From the NCBI RefSeq assembly GCF_040958095.1, contig NC_091176.1, positions 44,717,798-44,781,797 on the forward strand: 64,000 bases of DNA. The letters run 5' to 3'. The DNA comes from Procambarus clarkii. Lineage: Eukaryota; Arthropoda; Malacostraca; Decapoda; Cambaridae. The notes under the pieces were generated by a model. It had not been told where the DNA came from. It saw only the letters and a program-made list of their open reading frames with translations, and did no database searches. Below are positions 1 to 10,764 of the stretch, one piece after another. The position numbers and the translations under genes are program-made. Each line of letters starts with the position of its first letter. Position 1 is the first letter of the stretch.

Positions 1-900
1 CAACTCATGGCCAAAAACTAATGAGTTTGGTGAACACCCCAGGGACTCTTGATAAGTATCCCTCAGTGCCATGAAGATCAGTGGAAGACCATCATCCCAG
101 TCTCTGCCAGTTCCCATGCAACTGGTTCTCAGCATTTGCTTAATGGTTTGGTGCATCCTTTCCAAAGCACCTTGGCTCTCCGGATGGTAAGTAGTGGATG
201 TCTTATGGAGGATGCCAAACTCCTCACAAAACTGCTGAAAACCTTTGGAAGTGAAATTAGCCCCATTATCTGTCTGTATTACTTTTGGTAAACTAAAAAT
301 AGTACAAAATTTCATTATGTGCCTTACTACCACTTTCGTTGTAGCATTTCTCACAGGGAATGCCTCAGGAAAACGTGTAGTCTGACACATCATGGTGATG
401 ATATACATATTACCAGTCTTGGTTCTAGGCAATGGGCCTACTACATCAACAATAATATGGGTAAAGGGTTCCTTGGCTACCACAAATGGCTGTAAAGGGG
501 CTTTTGGTACTACCTGGTTTGGTTTGCCAGTTTTTATACATACTGGACATTCATTACAATACTGGATGACATCTTTCTTTAATCCAGGCCAGGTAAAGTA
601 CTTGCTTATTTTATTATATGTTTTTGCAATACCCTGATGACCGCCTATTGGTGAATCATGGGCTACACTTAGCACTTTTTCTCTATAACCCCTCGGTAGG
701 ACCACTTGATTAACTACCTCCCAAGTGTGTGACACAGGTGAGCTTCTAGGTCTCCACTTCCGCATCAACACCTCTTTAGTGATAAGTCATAGCCTCCGAT
801 TCTGCTTCAAGTTCAGTTACTGCCTTATTATGCAAGTCAGTCAATGTAGGATCAGTTCATTGCTGATGAATAAAATTTGATTTTGATCTCAAGTCTGAAG
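1..900 (-). pseudogene. Retroelement integrase (partial, Gmr1-like)
   Basis: The protein inserts element cDNA into the genome. On the minus strand, from about 770 down to base 1, an uninterrupted frame shows an HHCC zinc-binding module (HDSPIGGHQG, then CNECPVC, around 690-545). The DDE core follows: first Asp in HIIVDVVGPLP (about 440-470), second in QTDNGANF (about 250-275), and Glu in YHPESQGALER (about 150-185). It continues with LPLIFMALRDTYQESLG and is cut by the window edge. Upstream (780-900) the frame carries a TGA stop after IHQQ and a one-base frame break near 780. All three catalytic residues are present in the visible part. It lies directly downstream of the protease with no RT between them. 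Confidence 0.85.
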
Positions 901-944
901 AGCCAGATGTGGTAACTGGACTACACTCTCCCCTACCCCTTTTC

Positions 945-1547
945 CTAGGTGGTTTGGTGGAGGTGCCTGTTCCCATCTGCTTCTTCCAACTTGGCCATAA
1001 TAGTTTCACAAAGATCCACTTCACTATTTGATTTGTTAACCTCTAATTTTGTCTCCTGACTTACGTTATTGAGAGTTTGTGATATTTGAGACTCTGATTT
1101 TGACTGGGTCACGGCACATGCTGGGTACATTACCTTGTCCTTAGGATCTGTTCATGCCCTAATCACCTCTGGCTTAGTTAGCATTATTGGGTGGTCATCT
1201 CTTTTAACTCGATTACCAGCAAGATCATTCCCCACAATTAAATCAATGCCAGCAACTGGTAATTTAGGACTAACACCTATTAAACTTTTGCCTCTAATAA
1301 AATCACAGTCTAGGTTTACTTCTCTCAAGTGTACAGTCTGGAAATCTCCAGTGATTCCCTGTATAATTATTACCTCCCAAGTCTCTGTAGACTGTATACA
1401 TTTTAACACACTCTCCAATAATAAAGATTGGGATGCTCCTGTATCCCTCAAAATTTTAACATCATGCCACCAACCATTTGCACACTGTAATTTTTCATTT
1501 GATATAAACGCTCCAAAATGATTTATAGCAAGTGCTTTTTCCCCCAT
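945..1547 (-). pseudogene. Retroelement aspartic protease
   Basis: This region would process the polyprotein. The minus-strand frame 1547-1152 (131 residues) holds the active-site motif DTGASQSLLL near residue 36, followed by the flap and beta-strand region and GNDLAGNRV, a signature of protease domains in SCAN-gag gypsy elements. A TGA follows PEVIRA at about 1152, but the same frame continues open to 945 with an acidic, serine-rich linker (PACAVTQS, then SEVDLCETI). This looks like a premature stop in one polyprotein. No RT begins in the linker; the next recognisable domain is the integrase. Confidence 0.8.
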
Positions 1548-1555
1548 TATTTTTG

Positions 1556-3498
1556 TTACACATTTGGTTTCCTCCCATCACACACTGTGAGTGCCATAGG
1601 CCTCTTTTCTGGGTGAAGCAACCAACAACTCTTAACAACATGACCCTTCCTATGGCAGTAGGAACACTGTTTCAACTCTGGGTGAGGCTTATTACTGGTG
1701 TGATCCTCTTTGGGTTTCACATTACTCTCTTTACCACCTGGCACCTTTGAAAAAGTGTTTCCTTGACCTGTTATAGGGTACATATATATGGGACCCAAAT
1801 CTGACTGAGGAGTGTACTGCTCGACCAGATCCTTGTCTATTTGATTGAATTTTATTTTTAAAAGTTACTTTATGCATCAACTCATAGTCATCTGTTAATT
1901 TAGCCACTCATAGATATCTCTGGGTAATTTCTTTGCCAAATACAAAGCCACATTAGAAGGTATGCAAGATAAAAATTCTTCTACTAGGAGTAAATTTTTA
2001 AGAGAGTCAGATCCCTAATTTTTTCTGCATCTAACCATTTATTAAACATGTGATATTTCTCTTGTGCAAATTCTACCAAGGTTTGACTTGGGTCTCTTCT
2101 CAATTGTCTAAACTTTTGCCTATAAGCCTCAGGAACAAGTTGATAAGCAGTAAGGATGGCTGCTTTTACCTTCTCATAGTCAAAACTGTTACTCAAAGGC
2201 ATAGCTGCAAATATTTTCTGTGCCTTTCCCACCAACTGACCTTGAAGAAGAGATACCCATTGTGTTTCAGGCCATTCCATACTCCGTGCCTACTTTTCAA
2301 AATGTATGAAGAATTGGTCTGGGTCAGACTCGCAGAATAGAGGAAAGTTTACATTTTTGTTAATCTTTAACTGCCCAGGTGTTCCTAAATCGTCAACACC
2401 GGTATTTTCTGATCTAATTCCCAAATCTGCTAGCCTAATATGTAACTCTATTTTTTTCTGAGCTACCTCCACTTCTAACCTCTTCATAGCTAGTTCTTGA
2501 GCTTGCTCTGCCTCTATCCTCTTCTGAGCTTGCTCTGCCTCAAGCTTCTTCTGAGCTTGCTCTGCTTCTAGTCTCTTCTGAGCTTGCTCTGCCTCTAGCC
2601 TCTTCTGAGCTTGCTCTTCCTCTAGCTTCTTCTGAGCTTGCTCTGCCTCTAGCCTCTTCTGAGCTTGCTCTTCCTCTAGCTTCTTCTGAGCTTGCTCTTC
2701 CTCTAGCCTCTTCTGAGCTTGCTCTGCCTCTAGCCTCTTCTGAGCTTGCTCTGCCTCTTCTGAGCTTGCTCTGCCTCTAGCCTCTTCTGAGCTTGCTCTG
2801 CCTCTAGCCTCTTCTGAGCTTGCTCTGCCTCTTCTGAGCTTGCTCTGCCTCTAGCCTCTTCTGAGCTTGCTCTGCCTCTAGCCTCTTCTGAGCTTGCTCT
2901 GCCTCTAGCCTCTTCTGAGCTTGCTCTGCCTCTTCTGAGCTTGCTCTGCCTCTAGCCTCTTCTGAGCTTGCTCTGCCTCTTCTGAGCTTGCTCTGCCTCT
3001 TCTGAGCTTGCTCTGCCTCTTCTGAGCTTGCTCTGCCTCTAGCCTCTTCTGAGCTTGCTCTGCCTCTTCTGAGCTTGCTCTGCCTCTAGCCTCTTCTGAG
3101 CTTGCTCTGCCTCTAGAATCTTCTGAGCTTGCTCTGGCTCTAGCCTCTTCTGAGCTTGCTCTGCCTCAAACTGCAACTTCTTTAGTTCCAATTCTGCCTG
3201 CCTCTGCAACTGAGTCTCTACCTTTCCTGTAGTTACAACATTTGCACCACTGGTGGACGGGGACTGCTCTAATATTTCCTGTGGGAGAATTTGCTCATCT
3301 ACCCAGTGTATCATTATTTCTCTTAGCAGTTCCGACTTCACCATTCCCATGTGCAATAATAGTCCAGAGTGCTTGCCAACAGCTACTAGGATAGACTTTT
3401 TTTGCCGCTTTCAAACCCTCAACAGTAGGATTGTTGACAATTTGTTGAGCTACCAAATCCATTTTTAGTGTGCTAAGATACAGCAGACTCCAACACAA
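1556..3498 (-). pseudogene. Gag with coiled-coil repeat, SCAN-like domain and CCHC knuckle
   Basis: This is the nucleocapsid-type polyprotein of the element above, read from about 3461 (MDLVAQQIV) down to 1556. In order: a short N-terminal segment; a long Glu/Gln/Ala/Arg coiled-coil repeat (EQAQKRLEA units, 3170-2490); a segment LADLGIRSENTG; a SCAN/gag-like helical domain (2280-1984, with YRQKFRQLRRDPSQTLVEFA); and a zinc knuckle CSYCHRKGHVVKSC (CX2CX4HX4C) at about 1690-1640. The frame shifts at least near 3400 (a run of T), within the coiled-coil array, and between the SCAN-like and knuckle parts, so no intact protein can be made. Gag with a SCAN-like fold next to this type of protease fits the Gmr1-like group. 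Confidence 0.8.
2490..3170 (-). repeat. Intragenic coiled-coil minisatellite in gag
   Basis: About 25-30 tandem copies of a GAGCTTGCTCTGCCTCTAGC-type unit, encoding EQAQKRLEA repeats on the minus strand. Two unit lengths alternate, 27 bp and 20 bp (the short one lacks the AGCCTCT step). The 20-bp units are not a multiple of three and therefore throw gag out of frame. Confidence 0.9.
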
Positions 3499-3858
3499 AT
3501 TTATAATTCTGCACCACCTTTCTCTTTTTAGGCTGAGAATTTGTTTTGAAAACTGATAAGGACAGTGCTTAGTTCACTTGACTGCCCTGTCAACTGGTAA
3601 ATGTTTTGCACTCGAGACCACACACAAAAATTTCTTAAAACACTTTTCATAAAGATTAATAAAATGAACATAAATAAGTAATAAAGTACATATTCATATT
3701 ATACCAATATTAAAAATATTCTAAATTTCTACACAAGTTAAAGTGAAAAATAAGCTACACAATTTTTATATCAGGTTACACCTACAGGATATCCACTTTT
3801 ATTAGGCTTTCGATCAGGCTGCTCAATATGTGAGGTGCTCCCGGACAAGCTACCCAAT
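3499..3858 (-). other. Gypsy leader between LTR and gag
   Basis: AT-rich non-coding stretch between the inner LTR edge and gag. Just inside the LTR the minus strand reads TTGGGTAGCTTGTCCGGGA, a TGG-initiated primer-binding-site-like sequence resembling the retroviral GCTCGTCCGGGA type. The priming tRNA is not identified. Confidence 0.5.
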
Positions 3859-4681
3859 TGTATCACGGGGGCGTGTCTTACTGATGTTATCAGTAGTGAT
3901 ACGATTTTGTTGTCATACGGTGCTAGTGAGAATTTGGTGGTGGTGGTCCTTACACTGTTGTCTAGGGAGTAAAAGGAGTAAGGGAAACAGCCTAGTGCAC
4001 AAGTCACAAATTTATACGTACAAGTTACACAGGAATACATTTAACAAGGCGTTTTCCTCACAGCATAAGATGACTATGTATTATAAACTCAAGTGGCTCT
4101 GACCATCCCACGGCTCACTGTCCCATACCTGGTGTCGTGCACCCAGCCACAAACCGCTATCATCCAATGACACATATTTTTGCCTCTAGGAAACCTGGAC
4201 TCTTATAAAACCTCTCCAACTTCTCTAATATTACTCTACCCAGTCTTGCAACCCTGGATATAAACAAGGATAGGCTTATCTGACTGAACGGCCGGAGAAA
4301 ACCCCTCAAACAGCAGAAACGGTCGGCAGCGATACACCTCCCCCTTCAGTCAAGATGGCGTCCACCTCTCTTGCATCATCGCCCCTTAATACTCTATTCT
4401 TTACGTATGCTATCAAACACATTAATGATTTTATTTACTATATTCCCCAAGCATACTTTTTCATAGAGTCCATTTTTACCTTACATAGTTAAGCTATTCC
4501 AGTTCACATTATTTCTGATGATCTCCAGCTGAGAAGGCACTACTTTACCTGGCGGAGTAATAATGGTGACTCGCGGCCTCTCTGATCTCAGTTGGGGATT
4601 TATACTAATAAACACTCGCCACTGTGTCCACCAACACTTTACAACCGAAACCAACCTCCACAAGAGGTAAGGTTCGTAACA
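3859..4681 (-). repeat. LTR of the Gmr1-like element
   Basis: On the minus strand this 823-bp segment begins TGTTACGAAC and ends GTGATACA, giving TG...CA ends with a short imperfect inverted repeat. It lies immediately upstream of the primer-binding-like site and gag. A TATA-like TTTTATAAG sits near 4205 on the minus strand. The partner LTR is outside the window, so the exact limits and LTR identity cannot be checked here. Confidence 0.6.
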
Positions 4682-4904
4682 CCCCACATACTCTCCTACC
4701 CCACACAACATGACCCCCCATCATCCCAGACTACGTAACCAAACACCGGACGCTCACACGCGACTGGCGCGCGCCAAACAGCCGTAAAAAAGCACCCTAC
4801 ATACCGGAAGGCCTACATACCTCAACAAGCTGTCACACCTGGGCCAATTAGGCCCACCTGACAGCTGGTGCACACGGTCATAGGCGTACATTTCACGACT
4901 GGCG

Positions 4905-6395
4905 CCATGGGTAGTCATGACGCCAGGGGTAGTCATGACGCCATGGGTAGTCATGATGCCATGGCAGGTGACAATGCAATGGCTGCTGTTGACGATGCCA
5001 TGGCTGGTGGTGACGATGCCATGGATGGTGGTGACGATGCCATGGCTGGTGTTGACGATGCCATGGCTGGTGGTGACGCTGCCATGGCTGGTGGTGACGA
5101 TGCCATGGTTAGTGGTGACAATGCTATGGATGGTGGAGACGATGCTATGGATGGTGGAGACGATGCTATGGATGGTGGTTACGCCATGGCTGGTGGTGAC
5201 GCCATGGCTGGTGTTGACGCCATGGCTGGTGTTGACGATGCCATGGCTGGTGGTGACGATGCTATGGATGGTGGTGACGATGCTATGGATGGTGGTTACG
5301 CCATGGTTGGTGGTGACGCCATCGCTGGTGGTGATCCCATGTCTGGTAGTGACGCCATGGAAGGTGATGCCATCATGGATGTTGGCGACACAATGGCTGG
5401 TGGTGACACCATGGCTGGAGGTGATCGCCTGGCTGGTAATTACGCCATGGCTGGTGGTGACTCCATGGCTGGTGATGACTCCATGGCTGGTGATGACTTC
5501 ATGGCTGGTGATGACACCATGGCTGGAGGTGATCCCATGGCTGGTGACGACTCCATGGCTGGTGATGACTTCATGGCTGGTGATGACACCATGGCTGGAG
5601 GTGACTCCATGGCTGGGGGTGACGCCATGGCTGGTTATGACGCCATGGCTGGTGATGACGCCATGGCTGATGATGACACCATGGCTGGTTATCATGCCAT
5701 GGCTGGTTATGACGCCATGGCTGGTGGTGACGCTATGGCTGATGATGACACCATAGCTGGTGGTGACGCCATGGCTGGTGGTGACGCCATGGCTGGTGGT
5801 GACGCCATGGCTGGTGGTGACGCCATGGCTGGTGGTGACGCCATGGCTGGTTATGACGCCATGGTTGGTGGTGACGCCATTGCTGGTTATGACGCCATGG
5901 CTGGTGATGACACCATGGCTGGTTATGACGCCATGGTTGGTGGTGACGCCATTGCTGGTTATGACGCCATGGCTGGTTATGACGCCATGGCTGGTTATGA
6001 CGCCATGGCTGGTTATGACGCCATTGCTGGTTATGACACCATGGCTGGTTATGACGCCATGGCTGGTTATGACGCCATGGCTGGTGGTGACGCCATTGCT
6101 GGTTATGACGCCATTGCTGGTTATGACGCCATGGCTGGTTATGACACCATGCTGGTTATGACGCCATGGCTGGTTATGACGCCATGGCTGGTGGTGACGC
6201 TATGGCTGGTTATGACGCCATGGCTGGTTATGACACCATGCTGGTTATGACGCCATGGCTGGTTATGACGCCATGGCTGGTGGTGACGCTATGGCTGGTT
6301 ATGACGCCATGGCTGGTTATGACGCCATGGCTGGTGGAGACGCCATGGCTGGTTATGACGCCATGGCTGGTTATGACGCCATGGCTGGTTGTAAC
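4905..6395. repeat. M1 minisatellite array (18-bp GACGCCATGGCTGGTGGT type), locus 1
   Basis: More than 80 head-to-tail units, mostly 18 bp, with 21-bp variants (an extra GAT or GAC triplet) in the left part and a few shorter ones (near 6148 and 6240). The third triplet varies GGT/TAT/GAT. Every unit contains the CCATGG palindrome. The array has few stops in any frame on either strand, so several long overlapping frames arise (for example 4868-6250, reading DAMAGG/DAMAGY). The 223 bp between the LTR and the array hold nothing I recognise. The same family recurs at 29820-33950, 50049-50080 and 52189-52375. Confidence 0.95.
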
Positions 6396-6405
6396 ACGGG
6401 GACTT

Positions 6406-7541
6406 AAGCTGGACATAGAAAATTTTCCACCTACGTTTTTACTGAAAACAAAATTCTAAGTCTAAAAACGCAATTCTACCGTCTTACTTTTAAACTTGAA
6501 AATATCATCCGCATCTACTGGGGAATCCTAATGACACCCAGATCATACACGTGACCCACGAATACAAATTAATTACAGTTAACGACTTTCCGACGTTGAC
6601 TTAGCTGAAAACTTATCCCAAAATACTTAGAAATATTTCCACGTGCTCTCTCAAACATTTACAACGAAAATTACTATCCCTTAACAAACTCCTTCACTAA
6701 CTATAGTGACCGACATACAGCTCTAAGTCCAGAGGATTAACTACGCACTAGAAAACCACACCTCTGACTTAGACTAATGCAACAGGGACTAGCAAAACTT
6801 AATGTACGGACTTAGCCTAATATACAAGAAAATACTAACACTTGGGAAAAAAATTTAACCGGGGATTGAATTTAGGTAAAAAAATTAATCTCTAGAACAA
6901 CGCAAATAAACGGATTTACTTTATAAATTTAAGTATACTTAATTCAATGATACACTCGACTTAATCCTATAATTGCTCCTACCGGCTCGCCGTACCGCAC
7001 CTAGCCTAGGGGTCTCGACCATCTAGATTCTAACAGAGCGACACGCAGCCTTCAGCAACAATTAAGACTAGAGTTGACTCAACCTCCACTAAGTGTGCGA
7101 TCACTTAGTCGTTGAATCGCTGCTAGGTAGGTTACTAGTCCGTCCCTCGGAGGCCGCAACGCCCTTCACGGATTTACGTTTTTCCTAGCGTTTTGGGTCG
7201 TCTAACAACGCCCTCGGACTATCTCCTGGCGTTCCACAGATAAATCCGCCCAGACAGCCCACAAGGAACTGCTGTTGAGAGTATGGCGGCTTCCAACACC
7301 TCTGAATCAATTGGAATGGGTCGAGTAAGGTACCCAGTCCAATCAACTCGGAGCGGTCTCCTACTCAGTAATCTTAATTTGTAGTCGTGGGTCACGTGTA
7401 TGATCTGGGTGTCATTAGGATTCCCCAGTCGATGCGGATGATATTTTCTAGTTTTATTAGTAAGACGGTAGAATTGCGTTTTTAGACTTAGAATTCTGTT
7501 TTCAGAAGAAACGTAGGTGGAAAATTTTCTAAGTCCAGCTT
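6406..7541. repeat. Inverted repeat, arms of about 168 bp
   Basis: The left arm (6406-6572) starts right after the M1 array. It is the reverse complement, with scattered differences, of 7374-7541. Shared landmarks are CATCCGCATC, GGGGAATCCTAATGACACCC and GATCATACACGTGACCCACG. The right arm looks like the original context, because it merges smoothly with the region upstream of the second gypsy element. Confidence 0.85.
6573..7373. other. Non-coding spacer inside the inverted repeat
   Basis: No gene, tRNA or recognisable repeat seen. The only notable open frame, 7219-7731 on the minus strand (170 codons), covers part of the right arm and has no recognisable domain. Confidence 0.5.
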
Positions 7542-8544
7542 GGGCTAGAATCGCACATTTTTGGCGAAAATTCGAATTCTCATGTTTCATGTATATTCTA
7601 GGGCCAGTATTACCCTCAAGTGCGCACAAGGGACGTAATTCTGTTCTTAAGCATTGAACAGTGATAATTACATTTTTACCGAATTCAGTTATTTTTCGAG
7701 AAAATCGTGTTGTAATTTTTTCAGAGTCCACTTGAGGTGAAAACCTCGGATTTTGATGAAAGTTCGAATTCGTGAGTGTTGAAACCGAGGTGTCAGTATT
7801 GTTCTGTATACAGCGTCAGTATTAAATAATAACGTATTTATATCTGGGAACGAGAAACCCAGTTTTGCGAATTAAGGGAGTTTTGTAATATTTGGGGTGA
7901 TAGATTTTTTTTGTTCGAGTGCAGGAAAATTGGCAGAGTCCAGCATATGAGTAAAAATGAAGTTTTTGATAAAAATTCAATTTTGGCAAGCAAATATATG
8001 TCCTGGGTGTTTACATTGATCGCTAGAACGGTTTAGTAAAGTAAAACTAGTTATTTCCCTTCAGAATAAAAATTGTGATTTTTCAACGTTTAAGCGAAAA
8101 ACGAGGGACTTAGTTTTTTCAGTGCAGCTGGTCCCGCTCCATCAGTCATCAGTGGCCACGCTGCTCACTTCAAGTACGTTTAGTGTTAAAGTACAGTAAA
8201 TATTCTTTATCTAATCCATCACGAGGTCTGCGCGTTAGTTACTGTTATCATTTTAATTGTTTTACATAAATTAGATTCTTTAACTTTTTTTTTAACGTAG
8301 AGGACTTAGGTTTCAGTAATAGTACTGTGGGATATTTCACGGTTAGACACAAGTGTGGGGCAGACACTCATTCATTGAATTCACTTCAGCGATTCTCTCG
8401 ATTAATCGTTGTAATTCCTATTTTGGGAATTTCGTTGGTTTTCTCTTGGAAAAAGAGTTGATTTTTTTTTAGTTTTTTTTCGTGTAAGATCACGGTTGTA
8501 GTGAGTCCGGGTCGAGGGCGTAGTGAAGCGTTGTTAAAAGAGAC
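7542..8544 (+). other. Upstream region of gypsy element 2 with degenerate direct repeats
   Basis: Non-coding, AT-rich. Three diverged direct repeats of roughly 180-210 bp can be followed by an AGAGTCCA/AAGTCCAG motif and a downstream AAAATTCGAATT-like motif, starting near 7530, 7710 and 7927. This probably contains the 5' LTR and leader of the following gypsy element. A possible primer-binding site is TGGTCCCGCTCC at about 8132. I could not find a matching 3' LTR by eye, so LTR limits are not given. Confidence 0.4.
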
Positions 8545-10320
8545 ATGGCACACCAGAAATCTCAGGAAATGTTTTACCCAGACAGTGACCAGTCAGTAGG
8601 GACCAGTGGGAGTGAAAGTGTAGAGGAAAGCACCTCTTCCGACACCACTGGGGACCGCTCAGGTAGCTCAGCTGACGTCACAGGTGGGGTCAGTGGGACT
8701 GAAGCGACGGGGCCACGGGTTCTGCATGGGACTGGGCAGACGAGGGTGTCTTTTCATTCCAGTACAGATACGATTATTGACATGAGTGGGGAGTCTCGCG
8801 AGGATTCGTCCCAAGAGTGAGGGGAGCCGTCTTGGGTTTCCCCACAGACAACATCGACGCCATACCAACAGGGCAGACAGGGAGCTGCACAGGGGGGCTC
8901 AGTTAGTACTGTAGGACGTCCCACTTCGCTCGGTAGAGAACATCTCCAGCAACCTGTTCAACGTGAACAGGAACAGCCCCACCAACAGCAGGAACTACCC
9001 CACATAACACCAATACCACAACACCTGGGTACACCTCATCCGTCACTACAACAACCCCACCTCCCATACCAACCCCATCCTCAATCCCCATACCAACCCC
9101 ATCCTCACTTCCTATACCAGCCCCAACCTCCATTCCTATACCCACCCTTCCCCCAACCCCAGGCCACCCCATATCCATTCCAACAGGCCACCCCATATCC
9201 ATTCCAACAGGCCACCCTATGCCCATTCCAACCCCAGACCACCCCATACCCATCCCAACTCCAGGCCACCCACATGGTACCTGAACCCCAACCTCAATCT
9301 ACACCCCAACCCGAGGCCACCCACACCATACCTCAACCCCAACCTCCATCCACACCCCAACCCCAGGCCACCCACACCATACCTCAACCCCAACCTCCAT
9401 CCACACCCCAACCCCAGTCCACCCATACCATACCTCAACCCCAACCCAAGGCCACCCACACCATACCTCAACCCGAACCCCAACCTCAACCCAGTTCCCA
9501 ACCCCAGGGCCCAACCACTTCCAGTAGCCCCGCGTCATACAAACCGGGAATTATGAGTCTGATTCCCAAGTTGACTCTGCCGACACTCAGAGGCACGGAG
9601 TTGCCGCTTATTAAGGTGGAACGTAACCGCCGAGTGAAAGACTGGCTTTGTCAGATTAGTTCGATGCTGGAGGCTGTCCCAGAGGATAGTTTGAAAATTG
9701 CTCTTGCTATGGAGACTTGCGTGGACGTAGCCGGTCCACTGGCGAGACTGACAGAGTTTCAGCACCTGACGACTTGGCCTCAGTTTGTCCAAGCGATTAG
9801 GGACAGATTCAAGGAAAAGGTGTCAGAAGATGAGGCTCATTTTTATCTGTAGTCACTTAGGAAGGATGACCGCAGCACTCTCAAGGATTTCGGGACACTA
9901 TTAAAGAGCAGGGTTGACGACCTCACTACGGAACAGGGGTTAGATTCGAGTCAGGCAAAGCGATTAGCCAAACAATTGTTCTGCAAAGCGTTACTTTCTG
10001 TTATGGGGCCGTTTTTATTTGCGGAGGGAGCGTTTGTGAGTTATAAAGACCTAGTCCAACAGGCCGCCACAGCCTTAGACAGGGAGACGCGCACAGGGAG
10101 ATCGGGCGCTCAGTCGTCCCCATACGTAGAGGCGTTAAGTAAAAGCGAGGGGGGACAAGCTGAGTAACTGTAGCACGGGTTCATCAGGCGGGAAGCAGCC
10201 CACAGCTGCAAGTTCGAGCAACCCTGCGCGGGGTACCAACAGAGATCCGCGGAGGTGTTACTCCTGCGGGAAGCGCGGGCATATACAGAGGGACTGTAAA
10301 GTCACTACTACGAAAGCATG
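8545..10320 (+). pseudogene. Gag of gypsy element 2
   Basis: Opens with MAHQKSQEMFYPDSDQ and an acidic Ser/Thr-rich segment that stops at 8818. The following DNA (about 8950-9530) is a low-complexity proline/glutamine/threonine run with THTIPQPQP-like repeats. From 9550 comes a gag-like helical core (VKDWLCQISSMLEAVPEDSL), then a stop at 9850, after which the same homology continues to about 10165 (SLRKDDRSTLKDFG, then LDRETRTGR). A zinc knuckle CYSCGKRGHIQRDC (CX2CX4HX4C) is encoded at about 10258-10300. At least two stops and one frame change separate the parts. Confidence 0.8.
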
Positions 10321-10365
10321 AAAGCAGGCTCCTAGTGATGGTAGGCCTACTTTTGAGGTGTAAGA

Positions 10366-10740
10366 TTGAAAGTTTTTGTTGATACAGGAAGCCAGGCAAC
10401 GGTAATTAAAAAGTCAGCCTTCAGCAATTTTAAGTATGCACGTCATAAACGTTGCGCAAAGACATTAACAGCGGTCAATGGGGAAAAGATTGAGATTGTA
10501 GGTCAAGGTACAGTTAATTTTGAGATTGATGGGGAATTGCAGCCTCACACCTGTACGATCGTAGAGAACCTTGATTTTCCTGGTCACATCTTAATAGGAA
10601 CTGATTTTCTGTCGCGATTTGATTATGCCTTGTCTGCTCAAAAATGGGCTTGGAACTGCAGGTTGCAGTTGGGACAGACTTCCTACCCAGTGGAGATGAT
10701 CGACCATCCCCCAGTTGTAGTTTCAATTAAGAGGAAGTAG
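10366..10740 (+). pseudogene. Aspartic protease of gypsy element 2
   Basis: A 124-codon frame with the active site FVDTGSQATVI near its start and the conserved HILIGTDFLSRFDY motif near residue 75, typical of gypsy proteases. It lies just after the zinc knuckle and ends at TAG 10738-10740. The RT homology resumes 25 bases later in another frame. The methionine at 10366 is not necessarily a start; the domain is a slice of the polyprotein. Confidence 0.85.
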
Positions 10741-10764
10741 AAATATAATGCGCACTATACAAAA

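Larger units (their letters stand above)
1..4681 (-). mobile_element. Gmr1-like Ty3/gypsy LTR retrotransposon, partial
   Basis: Reading the minus strand from 4681 down, the order is an LTR (3859-4681), a leader, gag with a coiled-coil repeat and zinc knuckle, an aspartic protease, and then immediately an integrase that runs off the left edge. Reverse transcriptase and RNase H are not between protease and integrase, where a normal gypsy element has them. This order (integrase upstream of RT) is the hallmark of the Gmr1-like lineage, so RT-RNase H is expected to the left of base 1. The copy is inactive: frames change within gag, there is an in-frame stop after the protease, and there is a frame break before the integrase. 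The alternative is an ordinary gypsy element with the RT-RH segment deleted. Family assignment is from recognised motifs, not a search. Confidence 0.75.

Noticed and set aside
945-1130. Simple RT-RNase H deletion in the left gypsy element
   Set aside because: Kept only as the alternative: the linker and pre-integrase region read naturally from protease to integrase, as in Gmr1-like elements, with no scar that would mark a deletion.
2490-3170. CRISPR-like array
   Set aside because: Repeats are directly adjacent with no unique spacers and encode a coiled coil; the sequence is clearly eukaryotic.
4868-6250. 460-codon frame (DAMAGG/DAMAGY repeats) and overlapping frames on both strands
   Set aside because: The 18-bp unit lacks stops in most frames, so long frames arise by necessity. 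Overlapping open frames on both strands and no non-repeat protein domain speak against a gene.
7219-7731. 170-codon minus-strand frame as a host gene
   Set aside because: No recognisable domain, overlaps one arm of an inverted repeat, and its counterpart arm at 6406-6572 is not open in the same way.
8903-9538. Minus-strand glycine-rich frames (GLGLRYGVGG type) in gypsy 2
   Set aside because: Antisense of the Pro/Gln/Thr repeat in the gag region.
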